From Clostridiales bacterium (GTDB lineage: Bacteria > Bacillota > Clostridia > Oscillospirales > Oscillospiraceae), in contig JAHZEF010000153.1 of NCBI GenBank assembly GCA_019422005.1, positions 1-5,315 of the forward strand: a stretch of 5,315 bases of DNA, read 5' to 3'. Under the pieces are notes generated by a model that searched no databases, had not been told where the DNA came from, and saw only the letters and a program-made list of their open reading frames with translations. This document shows positions 4,775 through 5,315 of this stretch, in pieces (within the stretch, counting starts at the first letter, position 1; the number at the start of each line of letters is the position of its first letter). The position numbers were made by a program, and so were the translations under genes.

Positions 4775-5315
4775 TCAGTCCTCGGCTCCGTCATACGGGT
4801 CGGGCTCTGCATCGGCGTCGGCCTGTGCCCGGATCTCGTCGGACAGATCATAGCCGCCCGGCCCGCTGGTGTCGCGTCCGTAACGCACCGGCTTGTAGGA
4901 ACGGCCGCGGCAGTAGGGCCGGTCCTCAATTCCGGAGAAGCCCTTTCTCTCCTCCGGCTGGCCTTGCTTCAGCGCCTCGCGCTCCTCCGGCGTCAGCTTG
5001 CCCTCAATGGAGGGGCCCCGCTCCGCCTTCTCCTTGGCCGCCAGCTTCTTTTTGGACGTGTTGGGGTCCGCCACATCCCCCAGCTTGGCGCGGCGCTCGG
5101 CGCGGATGCGTTCGCGCTCCGCCTCCCGGGCTTCCTCTTCGGCGGCCTCGCGGCGGCGGACTTCATCCTCTGCGTCATACACCTTCCGATAGTGCTTGGT
5201 CAGGAAGAACTCCTGCACCACGCCGACAATCGCCTGGGTAATCCAGTAAATCGACATGCCCGCCGGCATGCTGTAGCCGATCCAGAGCGACATCAGCGGC
5301 ATGATCAGGTTCATG
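4775..5315 (-). CDS. yidC: YidC/SpoIIIJ membrane protein insertase, C-terminal part (5' end outside window)
   Basis: The end of a YidC/Oxa1/Alb3-family insertase, which inserts and helps fold membrane proteins with or without the Sec translocon. Only 179 residues are visible; the frame continues off the right edge, so the first visible Met is internal. The segment MNLIMPLMSLWIGYSMPAGM followed by SIYWITQAIVGVVQEFF covers the last conserved transmembrane helices, with the family's PAGxxIYW motif. A tail of about 130 residues follows. Residues about 48-97 are almost all charged (repeated Glu/Arg/Ala, then Lys-rich) and probably form a helix or coiled coil, while the last 25 residues are strongly acidic. 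Basic C-terminal tails of YidC homologues are known to contact the ribosome, so this part may do so. Jag directly downstream confirms the assignment, as spoIIIJ-jag pairs are standard in Firmicutes. Confidence 0.95.
   Translation of the reverse strand, partial: MNLIMPLMSLWIGYSMPAGMSIYWITQAIVGVVQEFFLTKHYRKVYDAEDEVRRREAAEEEAREAERERIRAERRAKLGDVADPNTSKKKLAAKEKAERGPSIEGKLTPEEREALKQGQPEERKGFSGIEDRPYCRGRSYKPVRYGRDTSGPGGYDLSDEIRAQADADAEPDPYDGAED

Noticed and set aside
1..5315. CRISPR array, tRNA or rRNA gene, insertion sequence or phage genes
   Set aside because: No regularly spaced direct repeats, tRNA cloverleaf, rRNA-like sequence, transposase or integrase motif was found on either strand by eye.

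Overview
The window reads as an ordinary chromosomal segment of a GC-rich, Gram-positive anaerobe of the class Clostridia, most likely Oscillospiraceae-like. This placement is inferred from the SpoIIIJ/YidC–Jag gene pair, a long-form methionyl-tRNA synthetase with a C-terminal tRNA-binding domain, strong AGGAGG-type ribosome binding sites, and a Clostridia-style small XRE regulator. High GC at third codon positions creates many long shadow ORFs in other frames. No tRNA, rRNA, CRISPR array, insertion sequence or phage gene was seen.

Left part (1-1540, + strand): the 3' half of metG runs in from the left edge and ends at 967. A structured, GC-rich 3' region follows, with a strong intrinsic terminator at 1079-1107. 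An AT-richer promoter-like stretch then precedes a single 85-aa XRE-family DNA-binding protein (1281-1538). A perfect 16-bp hairpin at 1621-1658 closes this transcript and separates it from convergent genes on the other strand.

Middle part (1680-3684, - strand): read leftward from 3684, there is a two-gene unit. First comes a degenerate SGNH-hydrolase-like protein whose catalytic motifs appear lost, then a DUF1275/YoaK-type membrane protein; the stop of the first is directly followed by the ribosome binding site of the second. A RluA-family pseudouridine synthase follows, apparently with its own extended -10 promoter. Upstream of the SGNH-like gene is a roughly 90-bp very AT-rich island containing a perfect 13-bp-arm inverted repeat.

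Right part (3805-5315, - strand): the end of the yidC (spoIIIJ) membrane insertase gene enters from the right edge. It is followed by jag (khpB), a three-domain RNA-binding protein, and then by an intrinsic terminator. The usual mnmE neighbour is not found after jag here.

No clear new multi-gene system is visible. The best leads are the SGNH-like probable pseudoenzyme paired with a DUF1275 membrane protein, and the AT-rich palindrome upstream of it.
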